Assembly: GCA_009930175.1 (NCBI GenBank)
Contig: RZYW01000013.1
Span: 1 to 33,930, forward strand
DNA length: 33,930 nucleotides
DNA from: Clostridia bacterium
GTDB lineage: Bacteria; Bacillota; Peptococcia; Peptococcales; SKKY01
Reading direction: 5' to 3'
The notes under the pieces were generated by a model. That model saw nothing but the letters and a program-made list of their open reading frames with translations, searched no databases and was not told where the DNA came from. Each line of letters begins with the position of its first letter. Within the stretch, counting starts at the first letter, position 1. Of the stretch, positions 15,959 to 24,188 are shown one piece after another. Made by a program: the position numbers and the translations under genes.

Positions 15959-16561
15959 TTAAAAAATTTGACTAATTAAATATTCTGCAATTTTTTTATC
16001 TCTTTTATTAACTGCAATTTTAATTTCTCCAACTAAATTATTTACACCTGTTCCTAATCTTCCTGCACCAAATAGATCTTGCAAATCTTCATTTTGAATA
16101 GAGTAAGAAATTTCTTCTTGCTCCAAAACTGATCTTATTAATGCTATTTCTTCCTTGGAATGATTCAAAGTTATTTCTTCAATTTCATCCTCAGCCTCCT
16201 TTGAGATAAATAGGAGGGAAAGTGAATTAATACAATACCTTGTGTCTTCAGGAAAATGGTGGCCCAGGTGCCCTTCACATACTGAACAAATTACTTCAGT
16301 TCTAACCATTCCAAAAGAATAATCCTTTTCAAGAGTAATATTCTCTTCTTTTAATGGTTTTCTAAAACTCGGCCAGCCACTTCCCGATTTAAATTTATCC
16401 TCACTGGAAAATAGATGTGCCCCGCAACCACGGCAAAGATAAATACCCTCTTCATAAAAGTTATCATATTCTCCAGAAAATGGTGCTTCAGTGCCCTTCT
16501 GTCGAAGTACTTTGTATTCCTCCGGGGTTAAAATCTTTTCCCAATCTACTGTTTCTTTCAT
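15959..16561 (-). CDS. msrB: peptide-methionine (R)-S-oxide reductase fused to a DUF2007-like domain
   Basis: MsrB reduces the R-epimer of methionine sulfoxide in oxidised proteins. Residues 1-122 are a complete Msr[21 protein letters not shown], zinc ligands C43, C46, C92 and C95, and the catalytic cysteine C110 in RYCINS. The loop before RYCINS is shorter than usual. Residues about 136-200 are not part of MsrB. They resemble DUF2007 (putative signal-transducing protein): an [20 protein letters not shown] strand-helix, then a glycine-rich loop and [19 protein letters not shown]. Stand-alone MsrB proteins usually end near residue 130-145. The ATG at 16561 has GGGAG 4-5 nt upstream. The gene starts inside the last 74 nt of the patatin-like gene. 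Confidence 0.92.
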   Translation of the reverse strand: MKETVDWEKILTPEEYKVLRQKGTEAPFSGEYDNFYEEGIYLCRGCGAHLFSSEDKFKSGSGWPSFRKPLKEENITLEKDYSFGMVRTEVICSVCEGHLGHHFPEDTRYCINSLSLLFISKEAEDEIEEITLNHSKEEIALIRSVLEQEEISYSIQNEDLQDLFGAGRLGTGVNNLVGEIKIAVNKRDKKIAEYLISQIF

Positions 16562-17777
16562 ATAGCTCCCTCATTCCTCTTATAACTATTTTCCCTAGAT
16601 GGCGGATACTTTGTTCTTTTGTCACTTTAGCTAGAATTTCATTTTTTAGAAAAAATTCAATTACTTTATTTATTTTTTCGTCCTTTTCATTATAGGTTTT
16701 ACTTTTTTCTACTATTTCATTGAAAAAATCTGTAAAGGTATATATCTTAAATCTTTCCATACCTAAATCCATAGCTTGTACTTCCAAAAAACTTACCACA
16801 ATCTCTTCATATGAAGCATTTTTGTCTAAATCCAGCAAATCTGCGACTCTGGGAACTATTTCCTCAAAAAGAGTTCTTGGTGATGGATAAAACTGCAAAT
16901 CAAGGGCCGCAATAAATTCCTTTTGAATTTTTTCAGGCACACCTTTTAATAGTTCAAGGAAATAATGATCATTATTCTCTTTTTTAAGATAGAAAAAGTT
17001 ACCTGATAGAGAATCAAGCTTTTTTATAGTATCAAAATAACCTAGTTTCAACTGTTTTTTTGCAGTTTCATTACTAAAATCCAAATACCCAGATAATGTT
17101 TCTTTTGGCTCTACATAGTTTAGTTTTATGTTTTTCCCTTCCAGATCAAGGGTTTTCTTTCGCCCAAAACTATTCAATCTTATTTCCCATATTTCTTTGT
17201 ATCCTTTATCAATAAGCAAGTCTGTGGGCAGGGCATTGTAAACTCCTCCGTCTAGATATTTAATGCCATGAAATTTTTCAATTTTAAAATGAGGAAGTGC
17301 TGAACTTGCAAGAAGATAATTTTTAAGTTCTCCCTTTGGAATATCTTGAATAAATATTTCTACTGGTTTCATTTCTGTTAGAGAAAAAGTTACAATACCG
17401 AAATCTACTCCACTATTCCTTATTTTTTCTTCATTTATATTTTCATCAAGAATTTTTTGAGCAAGGGAAATATCTATTCCACCTTCTTTTATTATTTCTG
17501 CAATTTTGCTCAGGCTTACCTCTTTAACACTAAATACTTTTTCCATAGAAATATTATCCCATATTTTATATAGGTCTTCTGTTTCTCCCTGGGCAATCAT
17601 GGCTCCATTAATTGAGCCTATAGATGTTCCGGTAATTCCTTTAAATTCTATTCCTCTTTCTTTAAAAGCTTTAGCAGCTCCCGCCTGATAGGCTCCCCGA
17701 GCTCCTCCCCCTTCAAGAGACAGTCCAATCATTTTATTTATTGTAAAAAAATATAAGCCTTGCGGCTTATATTTCAT
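16488..17777 (-). CDS. patatin-like phospholipase family protein
   Basis: Serine lipase/acyl hydrolase with a Ser-Asp dyad, 429 aa. The oxyanion hole is [13 protein letters not shown] (21-33), the nucleophile elbow GTSIG (S52) and the catalytic aspartate D176 in [10 protein letters not shown]. The patatin domain ends near residue 270; the rest is helical and not recognised. Its physiological lipid is unknown and it has no signal peptide. The ATG at 17777 has AAAGGAG close upstream but lies in the end of the preceding gene and before a terminator hairpin. The family-typical start would be the ATG at 17732 ([10 protein letters not shown]), which has no visible ribosome site. The last 24 codons overlap msrB out of frame. 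Confidence 0.85.
   Translation of the reverse strand: MKYKPQGLYFFTINKMIGLSLEGGGARGAYQAGAAKAFKERGIEFKGITGTSIGSINGAMIAQGETEDLYKIWDNISMEKVFSVKEVSLSKIAEIIKEGGIDISLAQKILDENINEEKIRNSGVDFGIVTFSLTEMKPVEIFIQDIPKGELKNYLLASSALPHFKIEKFHGIKYLDGGVYNALPTDLLIDKGYKEIWEIRLNSFGRKKTLDLEGKNIKLNYVEPKETLSGYLDFSNETAKKQLKLGYFDTIKKLDSLSGNFFYLKKENNDHYFLELLKGVPEKIQKEFIAALDLQFYPSPRTLFEEIVPRVADLLDLDKNASYEEIVVSFLEVQAMDLGMERFKIYTFTDFFNEIVEKSKTYNEKDEKINKVIEFFLKNEILAKVTKEQSIRHLGKIVIRGMRELYERNSRLGKDFNPGGIQSTSTEGH
17749..17774 (-). terminator. terminator hairpin in the dihydroorotate-dehydrogenase-like / patatin junction
   Basis: A perfect 11-bp stem (AAATATAAGCC / GGCTTATATTT) with a GCAA tetraloop is followed by a run of T on the minus strand. 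The stem contains the stop codon of the dihydroorotate-dehydrogenase-like gene and lies within the first codons of the longest patatin frame. Transcription of the lipase and msrB would have to read through it or start after it. Confidence 0.85.
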
Positions 17778-18756
17778 ACTCTCCTTTTAGTAACATTTTT
17801 ATATATTGGGTTCTTTCATAAGCCCATGGATTGCTAATCTTAACCTTGGATAATTTTCCCTTGAACTCGTCAATACTGTTATATCCTTTTCTTTCCATCC
17901 AATCAGTAAGGGTTTTTTCCATTACACCTATTTGACCCATGCCATGTCTGTAAACTGTGCTTACAACTTCAACAGCACTAGCTCCTGCAAGAATCATTTT
18001 AATCATGTCTTCCCCAGATTCAACGCCGTTATTTGCACATAGATCCAAGCCTACTTTTCCGCTTAGCAAGCCAATCCATCTAAGACTACTGCCGTTTCTT
18101 GTGGAGTCCGTTAAGTGGAATCTTGATACTTCCACTTCCTTTTCAATGTCAATATCAGGATTAAACAATCTGTTAAACAGCACTACCCCGTCTACCCCAG
18201 CCTGATCAAGATTAGTTACGAATGTAAAAATACTTGTATAGTGAGGGCTTATTTTTACAGATACAGGGATATTAACAACTTTTTTTATTTCCTTTAATAT
18301 TCCAATTCTTTTATCTTCTATTTCAGCAGGGTTTTTAGTAACACCAAAGGAATATGAGTACATATTTGCTTCAATTGCATCGGCACCTGCCTGTTCTAAT
18401 TCTTTGGCATATTCAATCCAGGCTTCTTTATTTACACAGTTAAGACTTGCAATTACTGGAATGGATACTGCTTCTTTAGTTTTATTAACCCAGTAAAGAT
18501 GTTCCTTTGCCGCATCAACATCCATATCAGGGAAAATGGTTCCCATTTCGGCGTTTATGTCATCATATTGAGCAATTTCCTCCCGCCATTTATTATTTTT
18601 TAAAATAATTTCTTCCTCAAAAAGAGATTTTGTTACAATTGCTGCCGCTCCTGCTTCTTCAAGCCTTTTGATTTTATCTACATTGGAAGTCATTTCGCTG
18701 GCCCCTACGATTATCGGGCTTTTTAAATCTAAACCTAAGTACTTTGTTTTTAACAT
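17767..18756 (-). CDS. dihydroorotate dehydrogenase-like flavoprotein
   Basis: FMN-type TIM barrel of 329 aa related to class 1 dihydroorotate dehydrogenases (N-terminal KTKYLGLDLKSPIIVGASEM, phosphate-site GLDLCANNGVESGEDMIKMI, then LAGASAVEVVSTVYRHG). The catalytic loop is not that of a true PyrD: where the class has a Cys or Ser in an NxSCPN-like motif, this protein has IEANMYSYSF (129-138). It therefore belongs to the widespread DHOD-like group of unknown function, and no pyr gene is nearby. The ATG has AAAGGTGG upstream. It is the first gene of its transcript, divergent from the small plus-strand gene. Confidence 0.85.
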   Translation of the reverse strand: MLKTKYLGLDLKSPIIVGASEMTSNVDKIKRLEEAGAAAIVTKSLFEEEIILKNNKWREEIAQYDDINAEMGTIFPDMDVDAAKEHLYWVNKTKEAVSIPVIASLNCVNKEAWIEYAKELEQAGADAIEANMYSYSFGVTKNPAEIEDKRIGILKEIKKVVNIPVSVKISPHYTSIFTFVTNLDQAGVDGVVLFNRLFNPDIDIEKEVEVSRFHLTDSTRNGSSLRWIGLLSGKVGLDLCANNGVESGEDMIKMILAGASAVEVVSTVYRHGMGQIGVMEKTLTDWMERKGYNSIDEFKGKLSKVKISNPWAYERTQYIKMLLKGEYEI

Positions 18757-18832
18757 GAAGAAACCACCTTTCTTTTATATTTTATATATATATCATCTTT
18801 TTTATAATTTTAAACCGAATTTATTAAATATA

Positions 18833-18841
18833 TGTTATAAT
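18833..18841 (+). promoter_or_regulatory. predicted extended -10 promoter of the 48-aa gene
   Basis: TGTTATAAT gives a consensus -10 hexamer with the TGn extension, about 40 bp upstream of the small ORF's ATG. No convincing -35 is seen, as is common for extended -10 promoters. Confidence 0.5.
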
Positions 18842-18880
18842 CTCTCTTAGTCAAATTTAATTATGTAAGGAGAATCTTCA

Positions 18881-19027
18881 ATGATTGAATATATTCCTTT
18901 TGTAGGTTTTGTTGTTTTTATTCTTTATCTGGCGAGACCCGGCAGAAAAGATAAGGTATACCACTCTGAACAAGAGGTCAGAGAAGAAGTTCGAAGAAAT
19001 AAGGAACTAAATAAAACTGAAGAATAA
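18881..19027 (+). CDS. small single-pass membrane protein, 48 aa
   Basis: I do not recognise a family. The ORF starts with ATG, has TAAGGAGA 7 nt upstream, and is preceded by an extended -10 promoter and followed directly by a terminator, so it looks like a complete small gene. The protein begins MIEYIPFVGFVVFILYLARP, one hydrophobic helix of about 15-17 residues. A highly charged tail rich in Lys, Arg and Glu follows (residues 21-48) and probably lies in the cytoplasm. It is the only plus-strand gene in the first 29 kb, between the DHOD-like gene and cheA. It could be a regulatory membrane peptide, but no partner is evident. Confidence 0.7.
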   Translation: MIEYIPFVGFVVFILYLARPGRKDKVYHSEQEVREEVRRNKELNKTEE

Positions 19028-19058
19028 AAAAGCTGAGGATTAAATTTCCTCAGCTTTT
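19028..19058. terminator. bidirectional terminator between the 48-aa gene and cheA
   Basis: A 12-bp stem (AAAAGCTGAGGA / TCCTCAGCTTTT) with a 7-nt loop lies between the convergent ends of the small plus-strand gene and cheA. A-rich and T-rich flanks on the two sides let it serve both strands; the plus-strand tail is TTTTATTTTTT. Confidence 0.9.
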
Positions 19059-19070
19059 ATTTTTTGATAA

Positions 19071-21131
19071 TTAAAACAGTGTGCTAATGTCTAGAATAAG
19101 GGATACCGTACCGTCTCCTAATATTGCAGCTCCTGCAATTCCAGTAGTACCGTTTAATAAACTTCCTAAAGAATTTATTACTATTTCCTGCTGACCAATA
19201 AGTTCTGATACAACAAGACCAATTCTTTGTTCACCTTTTCTTACAACTACTACAAAAAGCTCCTGCTCTTGTTCCATTTCGGATTTAACGTCTAGAATCT
19301 CTGCCAGATTAACTAACGGCATTACACTTCCTCTTAATACCATAACCTGCTGACCCTGAACATTTTTAATTTCATCCTGATATACACTTGTAGTTTCATC
19401 TATATTTGCCAAAGGAACAGCATAAACTTCTTCCTTAACCTTAATCATTAGGGCCTGAATAATAGCAAGAGTTAATGGAAGCTTAATTACAAACTTACTG
19501 CCTTCCCCTCTTTTAGACTCCAAATGTACAGATCCTCTTAAGGAATTGATTTTTTGTCTTACTACATCAAGACCAACACCACGTCCCGATACGTCTGTTA
19601 TTTCCTTCGCAGTACTAAATCCAGCTTCAAAAATTAGGTTGTTTATTACATGCTCGCTAAGTGTGCGACCTTCTTCTTCAGTAATAACTCCTCTTTCAAT
19701 TGCCTTTCTTCTGACAGCATCGGTATTTATACCAGCTCCATCATCCTCAACATATATTAGCACTGAGTTGCCTTCTTGCTTAGCGGCAATTCTTACAGTA
19801 CCCTCAGGATTTTTCCCAGATTTTGTTCTTTCTTCACTATTTTCAATACCATGATCTATTGAATTTCTAATTAAGTGAACAAGAGGATCACCAATTTCAT
19901 CGATTACAGTTCTGTCCAGTTCAGTTTCTTTACCTTCCATAATAAAGTTGATTTCTTTATTAAGATCTCTTGAAAGGTCTCTTACCATTCTTGGGAATCT
20001 GTTAAATACTTGTTCAATTGGAACCATTCGAACATACATAACTATATCTTGAAGATCTGTAGTTATTCTTCCCACTTGCTCTATAGTTTCATTTAAAGAA
20101 GCTCCGTCTCCGGCATTATGAATTTGCTCAAGACGTGTTTTGTTAATAACAAGCTCTCCAACAAGATTCATTAACTTATCAAGTTTACCAATTTCAACCC
20201 GAACCGTTTTTTGAGCAAACTTATTATCTTTACTGCCTTGTTGTGAGGCTCCACCATCAGATTTTTGGATATCAGAGGATTTAAATAATTCCTCTGTACC
20301 ATCCTGAGAAGTGTCCTGAACTATTCTTTCTTCAATTTCTTCTGTTCCAGAAAGTTCACATTCTTCAAAAACCTTTACTTCACTAATATTATTTATTGCT
20401 TCTCTTATTGTTTCAAGGCTTTCTGTTGAAACAAAATAAACAATAATTTCTCTGTCAAAATTTTCATCTTCTATTTCCTGAGTATGGGGAATATACTTAA
20501 TTACATCACCCATCTTTTCAAGAGTATTAAATACCATAAAAGCTCTTACAGCCTTCATAACACAATTCTCATCTAAAAGAACTTTAAAATAATAAGCATT
20601 TGCTCCTATATTTTTGGCATTTTCAAGTACACTTATACCATAATCATCAAGATGTTCCTTCATCATGCCGTCACAGGGAGAATCATCTTTATTATTTTTA
20701 TCAGCAGAACTATCTTTTGCAGGGGCTGGGGCTGCAACCTGAGGCTGAGCTCCTCCTTTTTCCAGTCTTTCAAGATCTAAAATAAGTCCGGAAACATCAA
20801 ATTTTTTATTATCTCCAGCAATAATACTTTCAACCATGCTTTCCAGGGTGTCAACGCATCTAAAAAGAACGTCATTAATTTCTTGATTTACGTTAAGTTT
20901 TCCAGAACGAAGTTTATCCAGAAGGTTTTCCATATTATGTGTTAAATCTGCAATTCCTTCAAAGCCCATTGTAGCAGACATACCTTTTAAAGTATGTGCA
21001 GACCTGAAAATTTCATCAATGGCTCCTTTGTTGCCATGTTCTTTTTCAAGAACAAGAAGCTGTTCATTTAAAACCTGCAAGTGTTACTTGGATTCTTCAA
21101 GAAAAAGGTCCATATAGTCGTTAAATTCCAT
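19071..21131 (-). CDS. cheA: chemotaxis histidine kinase CheA, interrupted by an in-frame TAA at codon 16
   Basis: CheA autophosphorylates on a P1-domain histidine and passes phosphate to CheY. The frame from the ATG at 21131 (GGGGTG upstream, 19 nt after cheX) reads MEFNDYMDLFLEESK, then TAA (21084-21086), then HLQVLNEQLL and on without break. In B. subtilis CheA this place reads ESKEHLQ, so the TAA replaces a GAA codon by one base. The long open frame resumes at a TTG at 21080. Downstream domains are intact: P1 phospho-site RSAHTLKGM (H46 when counted from the ATG), P2, P3 dimerisation, P4 ATPase (LIRNSIDHGIE, VEDDGAGIN, GRGVGLDVV) and the P5 CheW-like end. It may be a sequencing error, a true mutation or a reinitiated short form lacking most of helix A. 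Confidence 0.9.
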
Positions 21132-21150
21132 TTGCTTCACCCCAAATAAT

Positions 21151-21606
21151 TTATTCTACTGATAAAAAGAATTCTATTTCAATATCTTCTCCAATTAAGG
21201 CAGGAATAGAAATTACAGATTCTTTCTGATTTATTTTTATCTGATCACCCTCCAGGATTGTTGGGCTGGTAATTATAACATCGATACCATTTTCCGACAT
21301 ATTCCTGCTGGTATTTCCGATCAGAATATTACTATATTCTCCCATCGCACTTTGTAAAAGCGCCTCATTCTCTTCTGTTAATTCATACATCATTATTTGT
21401 GCTATTTTAGTTGCATTTTCTTTGGATAAAGAAAGCATCATCTTGCCTTTTACGGCTCCAACTAATCCTATTATAACCAAAATACCCTTAGAAATAAAAG
21501 GTGTTTTTTTAATATAGGGCTTTCTATAGGTAATATCAAGGCACAGCAACTGTCTGGTTACTTCTGAAGTTGCTTTTAAGAAAGGATTTATAACCCGTGG
21601 GTCCAT
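21151..21606 (-). CDS. cheX: CheX-family CheY-P phosphatase
   Basis: CheX dephosphorylates CheY-P in Thermotoga-, spirochaete- and Firmicute-type chemotaxis. The protein has 151 aa. The catalytic ExxN motif is E90-Y-S-N93 in the helix GEYSNILIGNTSRNMSENG, followed by a strand-rich C-terminal half ending in IEIEFFLSVE. The N-terminus MDPRVINPFLKATSEV is typical. Only one ExxN motif is visible. The ATG has AAAGG about 10 nt upstream and starts 5 nt after the cysteine-rich small protein. cheA follows after 19 nt. Confidence 0.88.
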   Translation of the reverse strand: MDPRVINPFLKATSEVTRQLLCLDITYRKPYIKKTPFISKGILVIIGLVGAVKGKMMLSLSKENATKIAQIMMYELTEENEALLQSAMGEYSNILIGNTSRNMSENGIDVIITSPTILEGDQIKINQKESVISIPALIGEDIEIEFFLSVE

Positions 21607-21611
21607 ATATC

Positions 21612-21872
21612 TCAGACCTTTCTGGATGTTCTTGCAATTACCTCCTTAATTTTTGCCCTTACATATTCATAACCTTCTCTTGTATGAGGAATGTTACAAG
21701 AAGAACAGTTTTTTACTCCTTTTTCAGACCAGGTAAAATTACCTCCACAATCCTCTCCCAAAGAGTACAAAGGACAATAACAAAAAAGACAATTGAAAAA
21801 ATCATCATCTTCCATTTTGTGGCAAGGGAAAAATTCGCATTTATCATTTTTGAAATACTTATAATTTTCCAT
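21612..21872 (-). CDS. cysteine-rich small domain protein
   Basis: Protein of 86 aa with eight cysteines: CEFFPCHK, CLFCYCPLY, DCGG and NCSSCNIPH. They probably bind zinc or an iron-sulfur cluster. It matches the known cysteine-rich small domain (PF04071 type), whose function is not established and which elsewhere occurs alone or next to cobalamin genes. The ATG has GAAAGGGGA upstream. It lies 42 nt after yqeM and 5 nt before cheX, so it is cotranscribed with them. A larger overlapping frame on the plus strand is a shadow. Confidence 0.8.
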   Translation of the reverse strand: MENYKYFKNDKCEFFPCHKMEDDDFFNCLFCYCPLYSLGEDCGGNFTWSEKGVKNCSSCNIPHTREGYEYVRAKIKEVIARTSRKV

Positions 21873-21914
21873 ATCTTTCCCCTTTCACAAAAATTACCCA
21901 AATATCTATATTCT

Positions 21915-22658
21915 TTAACCTTTTATAGCTGCGAAAAAGTTTCGTATTCCTTTATCCTCAGGTTCTTTAAATTCTAAATCCTGAAAAATCCTGACTACTG
22001 AAAAACCAGCTCTCTTTAGCATGCCTTCAATCTTTTCAGGACAGTAGTACTTTTGAACATGGTACTCATTGAATCTTCTATATGAATCTTCCTCTTTTTT
22101 TATAAAGAAGGAAAGATCAATTTCGAGAATTTCTGTATTTTTATTGTATTCATTTTCCCAAATATATACTATTTCTTCTGTATTATATGTGTAAATTTCT
22201 TTTCCCAAAATTTTTTCAAACTTATAAAGGGTATTTAAATCGAAAAGAAAGAGTCCCTGATTCTTTAGAGCTTTAAATACTCTTTCGAAAATATTTTCAA
22301 GTTCATATTCTTCAGTGAAATAATTCAGAGTATCAAAAGTTGAAATAATACAATCATATTCTTCCTGAAAATCAATATCCCTTATATCAGAATTTAAGAA
22401 GGTTCCATTCACTCCTGATATTTCGTACTTTTCCTTTGCTTTATCCAGCATCTCCTGGGAAAAATCTAAATTTGTAACCTGATATCCTCTGGCACTAAGT
22501 AAGGAGCTGATGCTTCCCGTCCCAGAGCCTAAATCTAAAATATTCTTAACCTGAATTTCTTCATTTTCAATTATTTTTTCAATAAAATCTGCCCACTCTA
22601 CATAAGGCATATCCTCCATTAATTTATCATAAACAGAGGCAAGATTATTGTACATCAT
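21915..22658 (-). CDS. class I SAM-dependent methyltransferase, YqeM-like
   Basis: Rossmann-fold methyltransferase of 247 aa. The SAM-binding motif I is ILDLGSGTGSISSLLSARGY (residues 40-59), followed by the acidic strand VTNLDFSQEMLDKA and the later DCIISTFDTLNYF. In B. subtilis the gene after yqeL (rsfS) is the methyltransferase yqeM; the same order here supports an orthologue. The substrate is unknown. It overlaps rsfS by 14 nt. Two consecutive ATG codons (22658, 22655) could serve as the start. Confidence 0.87.
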   Translation of the reverse strand: MMYNNLASVYDKLMEDMPYVEWADFIEKIIENEEIQVKNILDLGSGTGSISSLLSARGYQVTNLDFSQEMLDKAKEKYEISGVNGTFLNSDIRDIDFQEEYDCIISTFDTLNYFTEEYELENIFERVFKALKNQGLFLFDLNTLYKFEKILGKEIYTYNTEEIVYIWENEYNKNTEILEIDLSFFIKKEEDSYRRFNEYHVQKYYCPEKIEGMLKRAGFSVVRIFQDLEFKEPEDKGIRNFFAAIKG

Positions 22659-23007
22659 CTTTTTCCATTCCCATTAAACGCTTTGATTCCTGCCACAATC
22701 TTTCTATGTCGTAATACTCTCTTTCCTGAGGAGTAAATATATGAACCATCAAAAATCCATAATCAAGAATTATCCACTTACCAAGCTGATATCCTTCACG
22801 GCGTACAACTGCTTCACCTTTTTTTTCCATTTCTTCTTCAACAAAATCTGCTATTGCTTTAGTTTGTTTATCATTATTACCTGATGCGATTATAAATGCA
22901 TCTGCTACATATCCCTTGTCTTTAAATTCGATAGTTGAAATATCAGTACCCTTTTTTTCTTCTATTGCGTTTATAACCGTTTCAAATATTTTATTCAATA
23001 ACTTCAC
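22645..23007 (-). CDS. rsfS: ribosome silencing factor RsfS
   Basis: RsfS (YbeB/YqeL) binds ribosomal protein uL14 and blocks subunit joining in nutrient-poor conditions. It has 120 aa, normal length. The conserved core is visible: GTDISTIEFKDKGYVADAFI, then IASGNNDKQTKAIADFVEEE, and the C-terminal signature GKWIILDYGFLMVHIFTPQE, which leads into REYYDIERLW. It overlaps yqeK by 17 nt upstream and the methyltransferase by 14 nt downstream. The yqeK-rsfS pair is conserved across Firmicutes. Confidence 0.96.
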   Translation of the reverse strand: MKLLNKIFETVINAIEEKKGTDISTIEFKDKGYVADAFIIASGNNDKQTKAIADFVEEEMEKKGEAVVRREGYQLGKWIILDYGFLMVHIFTPQEREYYDIERLWQESKRLMGMEKDDVQ

Positions 23008-23581
23008 TCCTCAATTTTTTCATGATTAAATAATTCCGTGCTTTTATACTTAATGGATGTATCAGTCGTTCCTTTCTTAGTAAAAAATCCAGGGTTGAAT
23101 TAAGAGACAGCAGACATGCTTTATCTAAATCTATCATTGCAGCTTCTCTTATTTCCTGAACTCCAGGATAATCTCTTAAGGGCTCAATAGCATCTGCTAT
23201 ATAAACAATTTTAGCAAGTTCGGAAAGGTTCTCATTTCCTGTTGTATGATATTTTATACTCTCTAATATCTCTGAATCTTTAATTCCTAATTCTTTTTCC
23301 GCAATAATTGCAGCGGCTGGTCCATGTAATATTTCCGGCTCCATTTTTTCCAAAGAAGTAACAATTCCACCGGATTTTTCAATAATGTCCACTAACTCTT
23401 CCGAAGAAAGATTTTTTGCATAGTCGTGAAGTAAAGCTGCAATTTGAACCTTTTCCTTGCTGACATTATGTTTTTCTGCAAGTTCAAGGGCTGTGATAAG
23501 AACTCTTTTAGTATGTTCAAATCTCTTTTCACTTATCTTTTCTTTAACAAGTTCTTCAAAATAAGCAATTTTATTTTTCAA
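22991..23581 (-). CDS. yqeK: YqeK-type HD-domain hydrolase (diadenosine tetraphosphatase)
   Basis: HD-superfamily metal-dependent phosphohydrolase of 196 aa. The YqeK family is known to hydrolyse Ap4A symmetrically to ADP. Metal ligands visible are H23 (FEHTKRVLITA), H52-D53 (ALLHDYAKN), the histidines in EILHGPAAAI and KYHTTG, and the aspartate in VYIADAIEPLRDYPG. It overlaps nadD by 11 nt and rsfS by 17 nt, as in the conserved nadD-yqeK-rsfS cluster of Firmicutes. Confidence 0.93.
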   Translation of the reverse strand: MKNKIAYFEELVKEKISEKRFEHTKRVLITALELAEKHNVSKEKVQIAALLHDYAKNLSSEELVDIIEKSGGIVTSLEKMEPEILHGPAAAIIAEKELGIKDSEILESIKYHTTGNENLSELAKIVYIADAIEPLRDYPGVQEIREAAMIDLDKACLLSLNSTLDFLLRKERLIHPLSIKARNYLIMKKLRSEVIE

Positions 23582-24188
23582 AATACAAACCTTCTTTCCA
23601 GATATATGCCTCTACACTCTCTGGAAGCAGGTACTTTATTGTTTTATTTTCTTTAACCCGCTTTTTAATATCTGTTGAAGAAATAGCCATTGCAGTTACT
23701 TCTATAGTAAATATTTTTTCCAGTTTTTCTGGAGGCAGTACACTTAACTCCCTGGCTTTTAAGTCTTCCAAGTCATATCCTGGTCTTGTAGCTGCTACAA
23801 AATAGCAGTGGTCCAGAAGTTCATTAACTCTGTGCCATTTTAATATTTCCTTTATTGCATCTGCACCAGTTATAAAAAATATATCCGTATCTGGAAAAGC
23901 TTCTTTAAAATATCTTACGGTATCAAAAGCATAGGATTTACCAGGTCTTTCTATTTCAACCCGGGACACTGTGAAGTCTTTATTAGAAGTTACTGCAAGT
24001 ACTGTCATTAAATACCTTGACTCCTGATCAGACACTTCTTGTCCTTCTTTGTGAGGTGGTCTTCCTGACGGAACAAAAAAGACAGTATCTAAATTAAAGG
24101 CTACCCTTGCTGCTTCTGCTGTTACCAGGTGACCATAGTGAATTGGATCAAATGTTCCACCCATTATTCCAATAGCCTTTTTGCTCAT
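23571..24188 (-). CDS. nadD: nicotinate-nucleotide adenylyltransferase
   Basis: NadD adenylates nicotinate mononucleotide to deamido-NAD in NAD synthesis. It has 205 aa. The nucleotidyltransferase motif is GGTFDPIHYGH (10-20). Other family marks are VFFVPSGRPPHK, DIFFITGADAI and the C-terminal ISSTDIKKR motif that contacts ATP. The ATG overlaps the proA stop region by 4 nt, so the two are translationally coupled. The gene lies between proA and yqeK. Confidence 0.96.
   Translation of the reverse strand: MSKKAIGIMGGTFDPIHYGHLVTAEAARVAFNLDTVFFVPSGRPPHKEGQEVSDQESRYLMTVLAVTSNKDFTVSRVEIERPGKSYAFDTVRYFKEAFPDTDIFFITGADAIKEILKWHRVNELLDHCYFVAATRPGYDLEDLKARELSVLPPEKLEKIFTIEVTAMAISSTDIKKRVKENKTIKYLLPESVEAYIWKEGLYFEK

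Noticed and set aside
17767-18756. Naming this gene pyrD (dihydroorotate dehydrogenase)
   Set aside because: The catalytic Cys/Ser loop of true dihydroorotate dehydrogenases is replaced, and no pyrimidine genes are nearby.
18757-18832. A -35/-10 pair for the DHOD-like gene in the AT-rich divergent region
   Set aside because: Many overlapping TATA-like strings occur and none has a convincing -35, so no single promoter can be chosen.
21713-21901. A 62-aa minus-strand frame overlapping the cysteine-rich gene
   Set aside because: It is out of frame with the conserved cysteine-rich product and shows no family features.
21597-21977. A 126-aa plus-strand reading frame opposite the cysteine-rich gene
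   Set aside because: It has no ribosome site, a low-complexity hydrophobic composition, and lies antisense to a gene with a recognisable cysteine pattern and good ribosome site.
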